Positions 60,125-64,000 of a stretch of 64,000 nt of DNA are shown here, piece after piece. The DNA is from Chryseobacterium cucumeris. GTDB lineage: Bacteria; Bacteroidota; Bacteroidia; Flavobacteriales; Weeksellaceae. Every line of letters starts with the position of its first letter. The first letter of the stretch is position 1. A program made the position numbers and the translations under genes. The stretch spans positions 248,001-312,000 of the forward strand of contig NZ_LUVZ01000034.1 in assembly GCF_001593385.1 (NCBI RefSeq). The letters run 5' to 3'. The notes beneath the pieces were generated by a model that saw only the letters and a list, made by a program, of their open reading frames with translations, was not told the DNA's origin and did no database searches.

Positions 60125-60835
60125 TTAACTTTTTGCTTTTTCGTCTGTAAAAAACTGAAAACCATCCTTCTTCTCAATAAGCTGCATTGGATATAATGAA
60201 GGATTATATTCGCCATTCAAAACTTCATTCAGCGCATGTTTTTTGGATTCACCAAATGCAATAGCCAGAATATGATCCGCGTTATTGATAATAGGAGCAG
60301 TCAACGTGATTCTGAACATTTCCTGAGGCTTAAGATAATAGGCAGACACCCATTTTTCTTTTTCATTTAAAACTTCTTCTCCCGGAAATAATGAAGCAGT
60401 ATGACCGTCATCACCCATTCCCAGCAGGATAAAATCAAAAACACCTTCATCGCCAAGAACAGTTCTGATCTGCTGCTCATAAGCTTTAGCATAGTCTTCA
60501 GGAGTTATTCCTTCAGCATACATAGGAAAGATATGATTTTGATCTACCGGAACCTGATTAAGAAGTGCCTCATCCGTCATCCGGAAGTTGCTTTTATCAT
60601 CGTTTAAAGGAACCCATCTTTCATCTACCCAAAAAAAGTAGACTTTATTCCATTCTATCTGTTCTTTATATTCCGGTGTTGCCAGTAATTTGAAAATGGC
60701 TTTAGGTGAAGAACCTCCACTTAACGCCACAACAAAACGGTCTTTTTTCTGAATAGATTTTTTTGAAAGGTCAACAAATGCATCTGCAGCCTTTTTGTAC
60801 AGTTTTTCCAGATCGTCAAATACTGTAATATTCAT
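60125..60835 (-). CDS. pgl: 6-phosphogluconolactonase
   Basis: 236 aa of the DevB/NagB-like family. It hydrolyses 6-phosphoglucono-lactone, the second step of the oxidative pentose phosphate pathway. FVVALSGGSSPKAIFKLLA for phosphate binding, FFWVDERWVP, LGMGDDGHTASLFPGEE with the catalytic His. Third gene of the gnd-zwf-pgl operon, 28 bp after zwf. Confidence 0.94.
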   Translation of the reverse strand: MNITVFDDLEKLYKKAADAFVDLSKKSIQKKDRFVVALSGGSSPKAIFKLLATPEYKEQIEWNKVYFFWVDERWVPLNDDKSNFRMTDEALLNQVPVDQNHIFPMYAEGITPEDYAKAYEQQIRTVLGDEGVFDFILLGMGDDGHTASLFPGEEVLNEKEKWVSAYYLKPQEMFRITLTAPIINNADHILAIAFGESKKHALNEVLNGEYNPSLYPMQLIEKKDGFQFFTDEKAKS

Positions 60836-60863
60836 TTTTTTGTCTGTTTAAATTTATATTGTT

Positions 60864-62345
60864 TTATACCCAGCTATGCCCTTGTCTTTCCACCAAAGCA
60901 TTAACGTCTTCCGGCCCCCAGCCTCCTGCTTTATAATTCGGGAAAGATAAATCTTTATTGTTTTCCCAGGCTTCCTGGATAGTTGTGACAACATCCCAGG
61001 CTTCTTCCACCTGATCGGAACGCATAAATAAAGTAAGATCTCCTAAAAGAGCATCCTGTAACAAGGTTTCATAAGCTTCCGGAGTATCTTCTTTACAGGC
61101 AAAATTATCAAAAATCATTTCTGCAGGTTTCAAATCCAGTGTCAGTCCAGGTTTTTTGGTCATGAACTGCAGCCTGATATCCATCATGGGCTGAATATTA
61201 ATAATAAGCCTGTTTGCTGATAAATGATGCGGACTGTCTGAGAACGTTGAATGAGGAAGCGGTTTAAACTGGATGGTAATGTAAGAATGCTTTTCTTTCA
61301 TTTTCTTTCCGGTACGGACATAGAAAGGAACATCCTGCCATCTTTCGTTATCCAGATAAAATTTGATGGCTGCAAAAGTCTCTGTATTGGAATCCGAAGC
61401 AATTCCATCTTCCTGGCGGTAGCCTTTCACTTCCACTCCGTTTATGATTCCTTTGGCATACTGACCTCTTACCGCATAATGATCAACCTGATCGGAAGAT
61501 ATTCTACGGATAGATTTCAGAACATCAACTTTCCGGTCTCTGATTTCACCAGACTGCAATGAAGCCGGTGGTTCCATAGCCACCATACAGAGAATCTGCA
61601 ACAGGTGGTTCTGAATCATATCCCTTAATGCTCCTGTCTGTTCATAGAAAGCTCCTCTTGTCTCTACCCCAACTTCTTCCGCTACTGTAATCTGTACAGA
61701 TTCTATGTATTTATGATCCCATAACGGTTCAAAAATTGAGTTTCCAAACCTGAATGCTAATATATTCTGTACTGTTTCTTTCCCCAGATAGTGGTCAATA
61801 CGATAAATCTGTTCTTCTTCAAAAGTTTTAGCCAAAAGACTGTTCAATTCAATGGCTGACTGTTTATTATGACCAAAAGGTTTTTCAATAATAATGCGAT
61901 CTCTTTTCGGATCAGAAGCCAATGATGTCGTTTTGATATGATTGGATATCGTGGTAATAAAATTAGGTCCGATGGATAAGTAAAATAACCTGTTTGCTCT
62001 TATCCCATACACGGAATCAAAATCCTGCAATTTTTGCTGTAAATTCTGATAAGAACTTTCTTCATCCAGCTGATGCTGAAAGTAAGTAATATGAGCCTGA
62101 AAACCTGCCCAGTCTTCAGAAGTTACTTTTTTTCTTGAGAAACTTTCAAGGTTTTCTCTGATATAATTTCTGAATTTTTCGTTGGTATTTTCTGCCCTTC
62201 CCAATGCTACAATATTAAAGCCTTTGGGCATTCTGCCATCGATATATAAGTTATAAAATGCCGGAAAAAGTTTTCTTTTTGCCAGATCTCCTGTAGCACC
62301 AAAAATAACGATAGTTGTTGGCTGCAAGATTCTATTTTGATTCAT
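60864..62345 (-). CDS. zwf: Glucose-6-phosphate 1-dehydrogenase
   Basis: 493 aa from ATG 62345 (MNQNRILQPTTIVIFGATGD, 20). NAD(P)-binding IFGATGDLAKRKLFPA, active-site RIDHYLGKETVQN with the catalytic His, IIEKPFGHN, and the C-terminal WGPEDVNALVERQGHSW. Oxidises glucose-6-phosphate to lactone, producing NADPH. The frame extends upstream to 62441 inside gnd, but the chosen start gives a normal length and lies 13 bp after the gnd stop. Confidence 0.96.
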   Translation of the reverse strand: MNQNRILQPTTIVIFGATGDLAKRKLFPAFYNLYIDGRMPKGFNIVALGRAENTNEKFRNYIRENLESFSRKKVTSEDWAGFQAHITYFQHQLDEESSYQNLQQKLQDFDSVYGIRANRLFYLSIGPNFITTISNHIKTTSLASDPKRDRIIIEKPFGHNKQSAIELNSLLAKTFEEEQIYRIDHYLGKETVQNILAFRFGNSIFEPLWDHKYIESVQITVAEEVGVETRGAFYEQTGALRDMIQNHLLQILCMVAMEPPASLQSGEIRDRKVDVLKSIRRISSDQVDHYAVRGQYAKGIINGVEVKGYRQEDGIASDSNTETFAAIKFYLDNERWQDVPFYVRTGKKMKEKHSYITIQFKPLPHSTFSDSPHHLSANRLIINIQPMMDIRLQFMTKKPGLTLDLKPAEMIFDNFACKEDTPEAYETLLQDALLGDLTLFMRSDQVEEAWDVVTTIQEAWENNKDLSFPNYKAGGWGPEDVNALVERQGHSWV

Positions 62346-62358
62346 TTCTTCCGAATTT

Positions 62359-63777
62359 TTAATTGTTTGCACTTTGCCAAGAAGTATGGAAAACTCCCTC
62401 TCTGTCAATACGCTGATACGTATGAGCTCCGAAATAATCACGCTGAGCCTGGATCAGATTCACAGGAAGAGATTCTGTAGTATAGGCATCAAAATATCCC
62501 AAAGCCGTCTGGATTCCCAAACTTGAGATTCCGTTGGCAACGGCATATCCTGCTGTTTTTCTTAAAGCTTTGATTTTTGATTTTACCAGTTCTGAAATTT
62601 CTTTATCAAGCAGAATATTAGAAAGGTTAGGATTTTGGGTATACGCTGAATAGAATTTTTCCAGCAATACTGAACGGATAATACATCCTCCTCTCCAGAT
62701 TTTCACAACATCTTTCAATGGAATTTCAAAGCCGTATTCTTCAGATGCTTTTACCAGTAAAGATAAACCTTGTGCATAGCTGATTAAGGTAGAAAGGAAA
62801 AGCGCATCGCCTACTTCCTTAATGAATAATTCTGTATTTTCCGGCTTTGTAATTTCGTTATCGGCATATATTTTTGAAGCCTGAACTCTTTCGGTTTTAT
62901 AGGCAGATAAAATTCTTGAAGTTACAGCAATATCAATAGTAGGAATAGAAACTCCTATTTCCATAGCCTGCTCAGAAGTCCATTTCCCTGTTCCTTTCGC
63001 TCCTGCCTTATCTAAAATCTGATCTACAAGATAGCTATCTGTTAATGAGTCTTTTTGGGTAAAGATATCTCTGGTGATTTCAATAAGGAATGAGTTCATT
63101 TCACCATTATTCCATTCTTTGAAAACCTGATGGAGCTGTTCGTTATTTAGACCTGCTCCTCTTTTAAGAAGATCATAAGCTTCACTGATCAGCTGCATAA
63201 TTGCATATTCAATACCGTTATGTACCATTTTCACATAGTTTCCGGCAGATCCTTTTCCCATGTATGCTGTACATGCTTCGTTATCTACTTTTGCAGCAAT
63301 AGCTTCCAGCATTGGTTTCAGAAGTTTGAAGGCTTCCGGATCACCTCCCGGCATTATACTTGGTCCTTTTCTGGCCCCTTTTTCACCTCCTGACACTCCC
63401 ATTCCCATAAAATGCAGTTTTTTGGATGCCAGATCAGCCACACGTCTGTTGGTATCTTCAAAATAAGAATTCCCTGCATCAATCACGATATCACCTTCAC
63501 TTAAAAGTGGGGTAATATTTTCCAGCACAGCATCTACAGGTTTTCCTGCAGGAACCATAAGAATAATTTTTCTTGGAACTTCCAGTGCGGATACGAAATC
63601 TTCTAAAGAGCCTGTACCTTTTACCTTCATTTCTGAAGCAGCTCCGCCTTCTAATTCTTTCACTTTTTCCTGATCAAGGTCGAATCCTGCGATTGAAAAC
63701 CCGTTGTCAGCAATATTATAAAGCAGATTCCGCCCCATTACTCCAAGGCCAACCATCCCATAACTATATCTTTCCAT
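62359..63777 (-). CDS. gnd: 6-phosphogluconate dehydrogenase (decarboxylating)
   Basis: 472 aa; oxidises and decarboxylates 6-phosphogluconate to ribulose-5-phosphate with NADP. MVGLGVMGRNLLYNIADNGF (20) is the Rossmann motif; active-site block GMGVSGGEKGARKGPSIMPG (20), MVHNGIEYAIMQLISEAYDL (20; Lys just before the His), C-terminal RDYFGAHTYQRIDREG. Full length for the long (GndA-type) family. First gene of the operon; no consensus promoter box was picked with confidence upstream. Confidence 0.96.
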   Translation of the reverse strand: MERYSYGMVGLGVMGRNLLYNIADNGFSIAGFDLDQEKVKELEGGAASEMKVKGTGSLEDFVSALEVPRKIILMVPAGKPVDAVLENITPLLSEGDIVIDAGNSYFEDTNRRVADLASKKLHFMGMGVSGGEKGARKGPSIMPGGDPEAFKLLKPMLEAIAAKVDNEACTAYMGKGSAGNYVKMVHNGIEYAIMQLISEAYDLLKRGAGLNNEQLHQVFKEWNNGEMNSFLIEITRDIFTQKDSLTDSYLVDQILDKAGAKGTGKWTSEQAMEIGVSIPTIDIAVTSRILSAYKTERVQASKIYADNEITKPENTELFIKEVGDALFLSTLISYAQGLSLLVKASEEYGFEIPLKDVVKIWRGGCIIRSVLLEKFYSAYTQNPNLSNILLDKEISELVKSKIKALRKTAGYAVANGISSLGIQTALGYFDAYTTESLPVNLIQAQRDYFGAHTYQRIDREGVFHTSWQSANN

Positions 63778-64000
63778 TATATTGGTATTAATATGAATTT
63801 TGTTATACAGACAATAAAATTACGGAAATGCCTATTATGAAAAAAATAAAAGGAAATAAAAAGTTGAGAGCACTTTTGTTTTTCTCTCATTTATAAGGCC
63901 CTAATATTCACATTTTCACATGATTTTGTGTTTACAGAATAAAATTCGATCATTAATATGGGAATGATCTATTAAAACAGTCTGTTTTTTGGCATAATTA
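63778..64000. other. Upstream region of gnd
   Basis: AT-rich, with no gene that I can support. A 19-codon plus-strand frame at 63836-63895 has no other evidence. It should contain the promoter of the pentose phosphate operon. Confidence 0.4.

Noticed and set aside
63836..63895. 19-codon frame upstream of gnd
   Set aside because: Too short, no leader, no neighbour that would explain it.
1..64000. CRISPR arrays, tRNA or rRNA genes, riboswitches
   Set aside because: None recognised while reading both strands; the only regular repeats are the ones listed.

Overview
The window is AT-rich chromosomal DNA of a flavobacterium, most likely Chryseobacterium or a close relative. Evidence: promoters with the Bacteroidetes -33/-7 elements (TTG ... 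TAnnTTTG), few Shine-Dalgarno sites, Chryseobacterium-type small HTH proteins, many lipoproteins, GG-leader peptides with the KKLNKKELKTIKGG-type leader, and surface proteins starting YSQVGIN. No tRNA, rRNA, CRISPR array, prophage or intact insertion sequence was seen.

Layout. 0-2.4 kb: end of a membrane protein and parE. 2.5-8.3 kb: a propeller-type LytS-like sensor kinase and LytTR regulator, then a 21-bp-period direct repeat, a proline-rich GG-leader peptide and a secreted gluzincin-like lipoprotein. 8.4-13.7 kb: DUF2867 protein, methionine-type aminotransferase, cardiolipin synthase, SDR plus AraC regulator. 14.0-14.9 kb: four consecutive Cys-rich GG-leader peptide genes (one of only 52 codons); a fifth lies at 22.7-22.9 kb. 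15-30.6 kb: mainly housekeeping (ychF, ferritin, GHL10-like glycosidase, purU, typA, YceI, a plug-domain surface protein, tex, HAD phosphatase).

30.7-37.7 kb is an accessory island: two paralogous membrane-anchored TPR-HTH regulators, two small HTH proteins, one intact YSQVGIN surface protein and two broken relatives, and a candidate noncoding RNA. Five promoters there share a direct repeat GATGTA-N5-GATGTA (11-bp period) at a fixed distance of 32-33 bp from the -7 box. I see this repeat nowhere else in the window. It looks like a small, self-contained, partly decaying regulon.

38-51.4 kb: M28 peptidase, a histone H1-like gene missed by length filters (58 aa), MocR regulator/GNAT pair, AraC-MFS efflux pair, a DUF488 relic, MarR-Usp operon, Crp/Fnr regulator, HxlR/azoreductase divergent pair, RidA-like protein and M20 amidohydrolase. 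51.8-57.4 kb: four-gene operon encoding a sugar-dehydrogenase-type small subunit, a GMC flavoprotein with a CX5CX3C iron-sulfur motif, a VioB/RebD-type ferritin-like protein and an unrecognised 508-aa protein; possibly an oxidative natural-product or sugar oxidation pathway.

57.4-60.0 kb: a tandem array in which two 74%-identical TetR genes each face two short units made of a GACAC/GTGTC palindrome, a -7 box, about 125-165 bp without an ORF and an intrinsic terminator. I read this as four TetR-controlled small RNAs made by duplication of a [tetR-unit-unit] block. The window ends with the oxidative pentose phosphate operon gnd-zwf-pgl. The strongest candidates for something undescribed are this TetR/small-RNA array and the 11-bp direct-repeat regulon.
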